Assembly: GCA_027730885.1 (NCBI GenBank)
Contig: JAQCHM010000061.1
Location: forward strand, 1 to 11,518
DNA: 11,518 nt
Direction of reading: 5' to 3'
DNA from: Actinomycetota bacterium
GTDB lineage: Bacteria; Actinomycetota; Acidimicrobiia; Acidimicrobiales; SZUA-35
Below the pieces are notes generated by a model. It did not search any database. It was not told the origin of the DNA and saw only the letters and a list, made by a program, of their open reading frames with translations. Position numbers and translations under genes: made by a program. Positions 1 through 6,742 of the stretch are shown in pieces; the stretch's first letter is position 1; each line of letters opens with the position of its first letter.

Positions 1-352
1 CCTGCTCACCGACGAGATTGCGAGCCGGTCCACGGCCGACGCCGTCGCAGCGTTCGCGTCCCACGACGTCCCCGCGGGTCGAGTGCTCGGTCGCGACGAG
101 GTCGCCGGCCATCCCCAGGCGGTCGCCCGGGACTCGGTGCGAACCGTCGACGCGCCCCACATCGGCGCCGTCCAGGTCCCGCGCCCCGCCTGGCGGTTCG
201 GCACCACGCCCCCGCTGTTCCCTACCGACGCGCCAGAATTGGGTCGGGACACACGCGCCATCCTCACCGACCTGGGCTACGACGAGGCCGCCATCGATCG
301 ACTCGTTGCGCTCGACGTCATCAAGACCGACGCAGCGGCCGGCAGCGGCTGA
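1..352 (+). CDS. CaiB/BaiF (family III) CoA-transferase, C-terminal end only
   Basis: The reading frame enters from the left edge (first complete codon at base 2) and ends with TGA at 350-352, so only about the last 116 residues are present. Seen: a DVPAGRV stretch, an EVAGHPQ segment soon after, then a Pro-rich APHIG...PRPAW part and a terminal LGRDTRAILTDLGYDEAAIDRL helix region. This order (VPaG-V, hPq, lGxxTxxiLxxLGY) is typical of the C-terminus of formyl-CoA-transferase-like (family III) enzymes, which move CoA between carboxylic acids in the cytoplasm. The substrate cannot be told from this piece, and the catalytic Asp lies upstream of the window. The next gene follows on the same strand after 97 bases, so the two may be co-transcribed. 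The family call is fairly safe; any specific acid would be a guess. Confidence 0.82.
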   Translation, partial: LLTDEIASRSTADAVAAFASHDVPAGRVLGRDEVAGHPQAVARDSVRTVDAPHIGAVQVPRPAWRFGTTPPLFPTDAPELGRDTRAILTDLGYDEAAIDRLVALDVIKTDAAAGSG

Positions 353-449
353 GTCAGGCCGGCCGGTTCGCTCGATCCGCCCGGAGCCCTGCACCATGAT
401 GTCCGTCCAGACGGCCACGTCATCCCCACCCACGATCGGACGGTCACTC

Positions 450-1313
450 ATGACTCGCATCGGCATCCTCTTCAACACCGATCGGATGATCGGCTCCGAC
501 TTCCTCGACTATGCCCGCCGGGTCGAGGCCGCCGGCATCGAGTCGGTGTGGTTGGCCGAACTGTTCGGGCGCGAGCCCTTCGCCGCGTCCGGCGCGCTGC
601 TCGGCGTCACCACGACGCTGAAAGTCGGGACCGCGATCGCCAACACGTACGTGCGCGACGCAACCGCGGCGGCTGCCGCGTCAGCCACCCTGGCCGAGAT
701 CAGCGGCAACCGCTTCGAACTCGGCCTCGGTGTCTCGAACCGGGGCCTCAACCAACTGCGGGGCCACACATGGACACCGCCGGCGCCCCGGCTCGAGGCC
801 TACGTCCAAGCGGTCCGCGCCGCCCGGCTGACCCTTCCCAAGGAAGCCACGATCACCTATCCCATTCAGGTCGCTGCCCACGGGCCGAAGATGCTCGAGG
901 TGGCCGCGGCCAACGCCGACGGAGTGTTCACCTACGTGATGAACGTCGATCACACGACTCGGACTCGGGCGACGCTCCCTGATTCGGTTGGGCTTACGCC
1001 CATGACCATGTGCCTCCTCTGTCCCGAACCTGACAGGGCCCGAGAGTTGTGCCGCAAGGCACTGGGGATGTACATGGGACTCGACTACTACCACCGTGCC
1101 TGGCGAAAGCTCGGGTTCACCGACGACGACTTCACCGACGGAGGCAGCGACCGCTTGGTCGACGCCATCGTCGCCTGGGGTTCGATCGACGACATCAAGT
1201 CCCGACTCGCAGACCAGACCACGGCCGGCGCAGAGCGAGTCGTCGTGGTTCCCCTCAACCCGGTCAGCGGCCTCCAACCCGACTGGACCGTTGTCGAACA
1301 ACTCGTCGACTGA
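450..1313 (+). CDS. LLM-class (luciferase-like, probably F420-dependent) flavin oxidoreductase
   Basis: The 287-residue product starts MTRIGILFNTD, the first beta strand of the luciferase-like TIM barrel. It continues with AGIESVWLAEL (about 31-41), TLKVGTAIANTYVRD (about 59-73), and ISGNRFELGLGVSNRG (about 84-99), the family's 'lSggRf-LGLG' signature. These enzymes bind FMN or coenzyme F420 and reduce or oxidise small molecules in the cytoplasm; in actinobacteria F420 is common, but the cofactor here is inference. It is shorter than the usual 330-350 residues. In-frame ATGs at 396 and 399 would add about 18 residues of low-complexity sequence that do not resemble the family, so 450 is preferred; a weak GGACGG lies 6 bases upstream. 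It may be co-transcribed with the CoA-transferase, which would fit a catabolic role, but no substrate is visible. Confidence 0.85.
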   Translation: MTRIGILFNTDRMIGSDFLDYARRVEAAGIESVWLAELFGREPFAASGALLGVTTTLKVGTAIANTYVRDATAAAAASATLAEISGNRFELGLGVSNRGLNQLRGHTWTPPAPRLEAYVQAVRAARLTLPKEATITYPIQVAAHGPKMLEVAAANADGVFTYVMNVDHTTRTRATLPDSVGLTPMTMCLLCPEPDRARELCRKALGMYMGLDYYHRAWRKLGFTDDDFTDGGSDRLVDAIVAWGSIDDIKSRLADQTTAGAERVVVVPLNPVSGLQPDWTVVEQLVD

Positions 1314-1343
1314 TTCCGGCAGATCTCTCCGTCGCGGGACAGC

Positions 1344-2720
1344 TCAGTCGAGGACGGGAACCGACTTCATCGCCTCGGCAATCTCGGCGTCGGACAGGTC
1401 GTAGTCCACCAACTCGCCGGCGAAGTGGGCCTGGTACGCGGCCATGTCGAGATGACCGTGGCCGCAGAGAGCCGTGAGGATCACCTTCTCCTCACCGGAC
1501 TCTTTGCACGCCATCGCCTCGCGGATCGCGGCAGCCAGAGCGTGCGTGGGCTCGGGCGCCGGCACGATGCCCTCGCACCGGGCAAACTGCACCGCCGCGT
1601 CGAAACACTCGGTCTGCGGAAGCGCGATTGCTTCAACCAGGCCGAGCTCGTAGATGTGCGACACCAGCGGCGCCATCCCGTGGTATCGCAACCCGCCGGC
1701 GTGAATCGGGTCGGGGATGAAGTTGTGGCCCAACGTATGCATCTTCACCAGCGGGGTTACCCCGGCGCTGTCGCCGAAGTCGTAGCGGTACTCGCCCTTG
1801 GTGAGCGTGGGGCACGCGGCCGGCTCGACGCAACGAATGGTCGGGTTCATCCGACCGGCCATCTTCTCCCGAAGGAAGGGGAATGCCAGGCCACCGAAGT
1901 TGGATCCGCCACCGGTACAACCGACAAGGACGTCGGGGGTTTCGCCGACCATGGCCAGCTGCAACAACGCCTCCTCGCCGATGATGGTCTGGTGCATCAG
2001 CACATGGTTGAGCACGCTGCCCAACGCGTAGCGAGTGTTTGGATCCTCAACGGCCATCATCACCGCCTCGGAGATGGCGATGCCCAACGAACCGGGATGG
2101 TCGGGATTCTCGGCCAGCAACGACCGCCCGTACTCGGTGACCTCGGACGGGCTCGAATGCACCGTGGCCCCCCAGATCTCCATCATCGCCTTGCGATAGG
2201 GCTTCTGACGGTACGAGGCCGCGACCTGCCACACCTCGCACTCCATCCCGTACTGGGCGGTGGCGAAGGCGAGGGACGAACCCCACTGGCCGGCCCCGGT
2301 CTCGGTGGTGAGCTTGGTGATGCCCTCTTTGTGGTTGTAGTACGCCTGGGGCACCGACGTGTTCGGCTTGTGCGATCCCGCCGGGCTCACGCCTTCGTAC
2401 TTGTAGAAGATCTTGGCCGGCGTACCCAGCAGCTTCTCGAGGCGCCGAGCCCGGAACAGCGGGCTGGGCCGCCACAACCGGTAGACGTCGAGCACCTCAC
2501 CGGGGATGTCGATGTAGCTCTCGGTCGACACCTCCTGGAGGATGATGGCCATCGGGAACAGCGGAGCGAGATCGGCGGGACCGATGGGTTCCCTGGTGCC
2601 GGGGTGCAGCGGAGGCGGCGGCGGCACGGGCAGATCGGGAACGATGTTGTACCATCGCGTGGGCATCTCGCTCTCGGGCAGAATGACCTTGGTGTAGGTG
2701 TCGTTGTCGTAGTAGCCCAC
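1344..2720 (-). CDS. trpB: TrpB2-type tryptophan synthase beta chain (PLP enzyme)
   Basis: The 458-residue product is longer than ordinary TrpB (about 400) and carries the TrpB2 N-terminal extension, including a run of prolines near residue 35. The Schiff-base lysine is K118 in GSHKPNT, the catalytic glutamate E140 lies in TETGAGQWG (ordinary TrpB has GAGQHG), and the PLP-phosphate loop is GCTGGGSN at 267-274. TrpB joins indole and serine into tryptophan; TrpB2 enzymes often work without TrpA, and some use O-phosphoserine. No other trp gene is visible, so indole salvage or an accessory role is more likely than the main trp operon. The start is GTG at 2720 because GAAGGGAG sits 9 bases upstream (2730-2737) and the protein then opens MGYYDNDTYTK. 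It lies 68 bases after amt but has its own promoter signal. The same frame stays open far upstream; that is only high-GC codon bias. Confidence 0.93.
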   Translation of the reverse strand: MGYYDNDTYTKVILPESEMPTRWYNIVPDLPVPPPPPLHPGTREPIGPADLAPLFPMAIILQEVSTESYIDIPGEVLDVYRLWRPSPLFRARRLEKLLGTPAKIFYKYEGVSPAGSHKPNTSVPQAYYNHKEGITKLTTETGAGQWGSSLAFATAQYGMECEVWQVAASYRQKPYRKAMMEIWGATVHSSPSEVTEYGRSLLAENPDHPGSLGIAISEAVMMAVEDPNTRYALGSVLNHVLMHQTIIGEEALLQLAMVGETPDVLVGCTGGGSNFGGLAFPFLREKMAGRMNPTIRCVEPAACPTLTKGEYRYDFGDSAGVTPLVKMHTLGHNFIPDPIHAGGLRYHGMAPLVSHIYELGLVEAIALPQTECFDAAVQFARCEGIVPAPEPTHALAAAIREAMACKESGEEKVILTALCGHGHLDMAAYQAHFAGELVDYDLSDAEIAEAMKSVPVLD

Positions 2721-2743
2721 GGCGGGTGGCTCCCTTCGGTTGG

Positions 2744-2767
2744 GTCGGGATGATACATCGTCCCGAC
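2744..2767 (-). promoter_or_regulatory. trpB2 promoter -10 inside a 24-bp dyad (candidate operator)
   Basis: On the minus strand TATCAT (2755 down to 2750, five of six matches to TATAAT) lies 29 bases before the GTG start, and the ribosome site follows at 2737-2730. The same bases sit in an inverted repeat with 7-bp perfect arms (2744-2750 and 2761-2767) and an inner GAT/ATC pair; 10 of 12 symmetric positions match. The dyad would cover roughly -25 to -2 of the transcript, where a repressor would block RNA polymerase. No convincing -35 was found. A hairpin ending amt transcription is the alternative, but no T-run follows the right arm. Confidence 0.5.
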
Positions 2768-2788
2768 GTTCTCCCGCCGAATCGGGGC

Positions 2789-4015
2789 TCAGTTGTTGTA
2801 GGCCGTCTCGGCGTGCTGGGTGGTGTCCAAGCCTTCGCGTTCCTGGTCGACCTCGACCCGCAGACCGATGGTCAGATCGAGCACCTTGACCAACCCATAG
2901 GTCACGACGAAGGAGAAGACGCCGACCACGACATTGGCCAAGATCTGCTCGCCGAGCAATCCGGCCCCGCCGCCCTCGATCAAGCCGGCAGCGAACTCGC
3001 CGCCGAGGGACTCCGGGCTGGCGAACACGCCGATGAGCACGCCACCGATGAGGCCACCGGCAAGGTGCACGCCGACGACATCGAGGGCGTCGTCGAACTT
3101 GAATCGGAACTTCAGACGAACGGCCAGGGCACACAGCGCTCCGGCGATCAGGCCGACGGCCAGCGCCCCGGCGACGCCCATGAACCCGGCGCCCGGCGTG
3201 ATCCCCACCAGACCGGCCACGATGCCCGACGCCGCTCCGAGTGATGTGGCGTGACCGTCGCGGATCTTCTCGACCGCCAACCACGACAACATGGCGGCAG
3301 CACCGGCGATGAAGGTGTTCGCGAACGCCTGGATGGCGACGTTGTTGGCCGCGAAGGCAGACCCGGCGTTGAAACCGAACCAACCGAACCACAGGATGCC
3401 GGCACCGATCATGGTGAACGGAAGGTTGTGGGGAATCATCGGTTCGTCGGGCCAGCCGCGCCGACGTCCGAGGACCATGGCGAAGGCCAGAGAAGCCGAG
3501 CCGGCCGCAACGTGCACCACGGTTCCCCCCGCGAAGTCCAGGCTGCCCCGCGCGGCCAGCCACCCACTGCCGCCCTCCTTGAAGACCCAGGCCCAGGCCG
3601 GGGTGAAGACCAGCAACATCCAGAGCGGGACGAAGGCGATCCACGCCGAGAACTTCAAGCGGTCGGCGACCGCACCGGAGATCAGCGCGGGCGTGATACA
3701 CGCGAAGGTCAGCGCGTAGAAGACATTCCTCAGGCGCTCGCCCCCGTCGTCCCCGATGACGTTGATGTCCTGGAGGAACACGAAGTCGAGTGTTCCGATC
3801 CAGCCGTTGTCCGTGCCAGTCGAGGACAGGGTGTAGCCGATGACCACCCAGAAGATCGGCACGATGCCCAGGCAGATCATGTTCATCATCAACATGTTCA
3901 ACATGTTCTTTGAGCGGGACATACCGCCGTAGAAGAGGGCGAGGCCAGGAACCATGAAGAGCACGAGCGCGGCGGACACGATGATCCACGCGTTGTTACC
4001 AGCAGCGGTATCCAT
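2789..4015 (-). CDS. amt: Ammonium transporter (Amt/Mep/Rh family)
   Basis: The 408-residue integral membrane protein has about eleven hydrophobic helices and the full Amt pore signature: D160 in GSLDFAGG, the twin histidines H168 (TVVHVAAG) and H317 (VVGVHLAGG), the Phe gate at F104 (LTFACITPA) and F215 (GWFGFNAGS). These positions nearly coincide with mature E. coli AmtB numbering. The N-terminus MDTAAGNNAW runs straight into helix 1 with no cleavable signal peptide. The cytoplasmic tail ends GLDTTQHAETAYNN, resembling the conserved tail that PII proteins (GlnB/GlnK) contact; no glnK gene follows here. The start is ATG 4015, with AAAGG about 9 bases upstream (4025-4029). It imports ammonium when nitrogen is scarce. 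A GlnR-like box lies upstream, and trpB2 is next downstream. Confidence 0.96.
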   Translation of the reverse strand: MDTAAGNNAWIIVSAALVLFMVPGLALFYGGMSRSKNMLNMLMMNMICLGIVPIFWVVIGYTLSSTGTDNGWIGTLDFVFLQDINVIGDDGGERLRNVFYALTFACITPALISGAVADRLKFSAWIAFVPLWMLLVFTPAWAWVFKEGGSGWLAARGSLDFAGGTVVHVAAGSASLAFAMVLGRRRGWPDEPMIPHNLPFTMIGAGILWFGWFGFNAGSAFAANNVAIQAFANTFIAGAAAMLSWLAVEKIRDGHATSLGAASGIVAGLVGITPGAGFMGVAGALAVGLIAGALCALAVRLKFRFKFDDALDVVGVHLAGGLIGGVLIGVFASPESLGGEFAAGLIEGGGAGLLGEQILANVVVGVFSFVVTYGLVKVLDLTIGLRVEVDQEREGLDTTQHAETAYNN

Positions 4016-4068
4016 CGGAGGGAACCTTTCAGGGGGACGTCAGGACTCCGACAGTGTCCAGTCAGCTT

Positions 4069-4106
4069 GAGTCCGGGTCGTTTCCCGATTGTTTCGACTG
4101 TGTGAA
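4069..4106 (-). promoter_or_regulatory. GlnR-like phased repeat upstream of amt
   Basis: Read on the minus strand, TTCAC-n6-GAAAC-n6-GAAAC-n6-GACTC occurs at 4106-4102, 4095-4091, 4084-4080 and 4073-4069: four 5-mers at exact 11-bp spacing. The first pair fits the actinobacterial GlnR consensus gTnAC-n6-GaAAC. GlnR is an OmpR-type regulator that activates ammonium transport under nitrogen limitation. A weak -10 (GACACT, 4058-4053) lies 10 bases downstream of the last repeat, so an activator would sit over the -35 region. The pattern is seen directly; the name of the regulator is inference. Confidence 0.5.
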
Positions 4107-4141
4107 CTCGGCGCCCGGTACGCCGTCCCATCGGTTCGCCG

Positions 4142-4153
4142 TACGCTCTGGGC
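4142..4153 (+). promoter_or_regulatory. Leaderless-type -10 element for the nitroreductase gene
   Basis: TACGCT (4142-4147) fits TAnnnT and is followed by exactly six bases before the ATG at 4154, so transcription would begin at or next to the start codon. No Shine-Dalgarno sequence is present upstream, and no clear -35 is seen. The same spacing recurs at two other genes in the window. Confidence 0.45.
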
Positions 4154-4891
4154 ATGAACGACGTGCACCAGCTCCTGCGCTCACACCGATCCATTCGCAA
4201 GTTCACCGACGAGACGCTGACGGACGAAACGGTCGCTGAGATCGTGAAGAGCGGGCTCTGCGCAGCGACCTCGAGCAATCTGCAGGCGACCACGGTGATC
4301 CGAGTGAGGAATCCCGAGGTCCGCGCCCGCATCGCCGAGCTGACAGGCGGACAGCGCTACATCGAGACCGCTGGAGCGTTCCTCGTCTGGTGCGCCGACA
4401 TGCACCGCACCCGTCGGGCCGCCGAGATGGCCGGTGGGACGATGACCTCGGGCATGACCGAGCAGTTCATGATCGCCACCATCGACGTTGCTCTGGCCGC
4501 GCAGAACGCGGTGGTCGCGGCCGAGTCGATGGGTCTGGGGATCTGCTACATCGGCGCAGTCCGGAACGATCCGCAAACGGTCAGCGACCTGCTCGAGCTG
4601 CCGCGCGACGTCTACCCGGTCTTCGGTCTGTGCCTCGGCGTGCCCGATCAGGATCCCGAAGTGAAGCCTCGGCTCCCGGTCGAGGTCGTCCTGAAGGAGG
4701 ACGTCTACTCCTTCGAACAGGAGGCCCGCCAGATCGCCGACTACGACGAGACCATGCGGGCGTACTACCGGGCCCGGACCGGCGGGAACAAGCAGAGCTG
4801 CTGGACCGAGGAGATCGCGAGCCTCGTCGATGGCGAGCGCCGACCCCACATGCGACAGTTCCTGGCCGACCGCGGTTTCGAGATGCGATGA
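4154..4891 (+). CDS. NfsA-type NAD(P)H nitroreductase / flavin reductase
   Basis: The 245-residue protein begins MNDVHQLLRSHRSIRKFTDE, the FMN-binding HRSIRxF opening of the nitroreductase family. ATSSNLQ (about 39-45), the LTGGQRYIETA segment and the C-terminal YDETMRAYYRARTGGNK...W stretch match the NfsA subgroup (240 residues in E. coli) rather than the NfsB subgroup. Such enzymes bind FMN as homodimers in the cytoplasm and reduce nitroaromatics, quinones or free flavin with NADPH; the natural substrate is unknown. It is divergent from amt (138 bases apart) and probably leaderless. Its stop codon overlaps the start of the next gene as ATGA (4888-4891), so the two are almost surely one operon. 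Confidence 0.88.
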   Translation: MNDVHQLLRSHRSIRKFTDETLTDETVAEIVKSGLCAATSSNLQATTVIRVRNPEVRARIAELTGGQRYIETAGAFLVWCADMHRTRRAAEMAGGTMTSGMTEQFMIATIDVALAAQNAVVAAESMGLGICYIGAVRNDPQTVSDLLELPRDVYPVFGLCLGVPDQDPEVKPRLPVEVVLKEDVYSFEQEARQIADYDETMRAYYRARTGGNKQSCWTEEIASLVDGERRPHMRQFLADRGFEMR

Positions 4892-5892
4892 GCGCGCGAA
4901 CGCGCTTGGCCGCGCTCCCGAGCGCCGGTCTCGGCACCTGGCCGACGCCGCTCCAACGTCTTGATCGGTTCAGCGAGGATGTCGGCGCCGAGATATGGAT
5001 CAAACGCGACGACATCCAAGGCGTGGCCCTGGCGGGCAACAAGATCCGAAAGTTCGAGGTGGTCCTGGGCCAGGCCATCGCCGATGGTTACGACACCCTG
5101 GTCACGACGGGGGCACGACAATCGAACTCGGCCAGGACCGGCGCAGCGGCCGCGGCCGCCCTCGGGCTCGATTGCGTGTTGGTGCTCTCCGGAACCGAGC
5201 CCGCGGAGGCCAGCGCCAACCTGCTGCTCGACCACTTGCTCGGAGCCGAGGTGCGCTTTGCCGGCAACGTGTCCTGGACCGAGCTCAACGACCTGGTCGA
5301 CGAGGTGGTTGCCGAAAGGAACGCAGCGGGCTCTCGCGCCTTCGCCGCCCCCGTTGGCTGCTCCTCCCCGCTCGGCTCGCTCGGCTTCGCCCGGGCGTTC
5401 GACGAGATCGACCGACAGTTGACCGAGCTCGACCTGCACGCCGAGGCGATCGTGCACGCATCGACGTCCGGGGGCACCCATGCCGGACTGTTGGTGGGTC
5501 GACAGGTCTGCGACCGCAGCACTCGCCTCGTTGCTGTCGACGTCGGCCGCATCTCCAACCGCCCGGCTCGGACGCTGGCCAAGATGGCCGCGGCCTCGGC
5601 TGAACTCATCGGCCTCACCCTCGACCTCGACCCGGCCTCTGTGGAGGTGGTCGAGGACCAGCTCGGACCGGGCTACGCCGTTCCCACCGAGGCCGGCAAT
5701 GCCGCCATCCGACGGTTGGCTCGCACCGAGGCCATCCTGGTCGACCCCGTCTACTCGGCCAAAGGGCTGGCGGGCCTCATCGCCATGATCGAACGGGGTG
5801 AAGTCTCCGGTCCGGTCGTCTTCTGGCACACCGGCGGCTATCACGCCCTCTTTGACCCCGAACTTGCCCTCAGCTCGTCCGGAAGCAGCTGA
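4888..5892 (+). CDS. PLP-dependent D-cysteine desulfhydrase / ACC deaminase family protein
   Basis: The 334-residue product has the PLP lysine K52 in LAGNKIRKFE (family GGNKxRKLE), then TTGARQSNSARTG (74-85), a SGGTHAGL phosphate loop (194-201), DPVYSAKGLAGLI (286-298) and FWHTGG (312-317). This order is that of fold-type II enzymes that deaminate 1-aminocyclopropane-1-carboxylate or release H2S from D-cysteine. The usual QSNH of D-cysteine desulfhydrases and QSNQ of ACC deaminases is QSNS here, so the exact substrate is open. The start is fixed by the ATGA overlap with the nitroreductase; no strong ribosome site is seen, so translation is probably coupled. It ends 16 bases from the stop codon of the converging nucleotidyltransferase gene, with no clear terminator between. 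Confidence 0.87.
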   Translation: MSARTRLAALPSAGLGTWPTPLQRLDRFSEDVGAEIWIKRDDIQGVALAGNKIRKFEVVLGQAIADGYDTLVTTGARQSNSARTGAAAAAALGLDCVLVLSGTEPAEASANLLLDHLLGAEVRFAGNVSWTELNDLVDEVVAERNAAGSRAFAAPVGCSSPLGSLGFARAFDEIDRQLTELDLHAEAIVHASTSGGTHAGLLVGRQVCDRSTRLVAVDVGRISNRPARTLAKMAAASAELIGLTLDLDPASVEVVEDQLGPGYAVPTEAGNAAIRRLARTEAILVDPVYSAKGLAGLIAMIERGEVSGPVVFWHTGGYHALFDPELALSSSGSS

Positions 5893-5908
5893 CCTACTCC
5901 CCCGGCCC

Positions 5909-6742
5909 TCAACGCCGCGAGGCAAGCGCGGCTCTCGCAAGCTCCAGATCGTCGGGGTTGGTGATACCGATCCATTGCTCGGTCGACGACGTGACCTCGA
6001 CCTCGATCCGGCCATCGGCCATCAGCTCGGCGACCACCGTCGGCAACTGACACTCGGCCTGGGGGTCCTCGGACCGAGCCGCGAAGAACGCCTGCCAACG
6101 CTCGGCGAAATCATCGAGCACCGAGTGGTGGAACGTCCAGATGTTCATGGAAGCCGGTGTGTCATCGGCGACCTGCACCCCGCCGGCCCACAGGGTCCCG
6201 TCGGCCCGACGCTCGCATTCCTCGGTCTCGACGATGCCCACCAGTCGACCATCGTCGACCGCGCAGATGCCACGGGTGACCGATCCGGAAGGCGGCACGG
6301 TGTTGCCGAGATTGAACGCGATGTTGGTGGCGCGACCGGGGGCCGCGTCCACCAGGTCGGCGGCGGCGCGGGCGAAGGAGCCGGCTCCGTAGTAGTCGTC
6401 GGCGTTGATGACGGCAAAGGGCCGGTCGAGGGCGACCGCGGCGGACAGGATCGCGTGCAGCGTGCCCCACGGTTTGGCCCTGGCCGGACCGAGGTCGTCC
6501 TGGCGCACGAACCGGAAATCGACCTCGGGTCCGTGCACCGCGGCGAGATGCGATCGGACGTCGGCCTCGATGTCGGAGCGGACGATGAGCACCGTCGGGC
6601 CGAAGCCCGCGGCCTGCGCATCTCGTATCGAATAATCGAGGATCGCTTCACCCGAAGGCCCGACGATGGCAAGCTGCTTCACTCCGCCGAAACGACTTCC
6701 CAAACCGGCGGCCATGATGAGCAGAGATGGAGCCTGAGTCAC
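5909..6742 (-). CDS. Sugar-phosphate nucleotidyltransferase-like protein (NTP_transferase fold)
   Basis: The 277-residue protein opens with SLLIMAAGLGSRFGGVKQL (residues 6-24), the GxGxRxxxxxK nucleotide-binding signature. K90 in AKPWGTLHAIL and the metal-binding acidic pair D115-D116 in VINADDYYG follow. These enzymes couple a sugar phosphate (or similar) to an NTP to make an activated precursor in the cytoplasm; the C-terminal half (QLPTVVAEL, TSSTEQWIGITNPDDL) gives no clue to the sugar. The start is GTG 6742: an alternative ATG at 6715 would cut off the first beta strand (SLLI). A TAnnnT element lies six bases upstream, predicting a leaderless transcript. Its first 16 bases overlap the start of the divergent permease gene. 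Confidence 0.85.
   Translation of the reverse strand: MTQAPSLLIMAAGLGSRFGGVKQLAIVGPSGEAILDYSIRDAQAAGFGPTVLIVRSDIEADVRSHLAAVHGPEVDFRFVRQDDLGPARAKPWGTLHAILSAAVALDRPFAVINADDYYGAGSFARAAADLVDAAPGRATNIAFNLGNTVPPSGSVTRGICAVDDGRLVGIVETEECERRADGTLWAGGVQVADDTPASMNIWTFHHSVLDDFAERWQAFFAARSEDPQAECQLPTVVAELMADGRIEVEVTSSTEQWIGITNPDDLELARAALASRR

Noticed and set aside
18..449. A 144-residue N-terminal extension of the LLM oxidoreductase
   Set aside because: It is a shadow frame of the CoA-transferase end and the gap; it is rich in Pro, Ser and Arg, and the barrel begins at MTRIGILF (450).
353..449. A promoter or riboswitch in the gap before the LLM oxidoreductase
   Set aside because: Apart from a GGCCGGCC palindrome at 357-364, common in such GC-rich DNA, I found no convincing -10 element or conserved RNA structure.
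1425..2753. A 442-residue open frame on the plus strand, antisense to trpB2
   Set aside because: It mirrors the codon bias of a high-GC gene; the sequence is His/Arg/Gly-rich with no recognisable motif, and the minus-strand product is clearly TrpB2.
1344..3989. An 881-residue open frame on the minus strand spanning trpB2 and most of amt
   Set aside because: Only its C-terminal 458 residues resemble a protein family. The upstream part is Arg/Gly-rich sequence in a shadow frame of amt, and a good ribosome site and GTG mark the true trpB2 start at 2720.
5893..5908. A transcription terminator between the converging deaminase and nucleotidyltransferase genes
   Set aside because: The gap is only 16 bases and holds no stem-loop or T-run.
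4765..6015. A 416-residue minus-strand open frame across the PLP deaminase
   Set aside because: It is the antisense of an excellent PLP-enzyme match and shows no family motif of its own.
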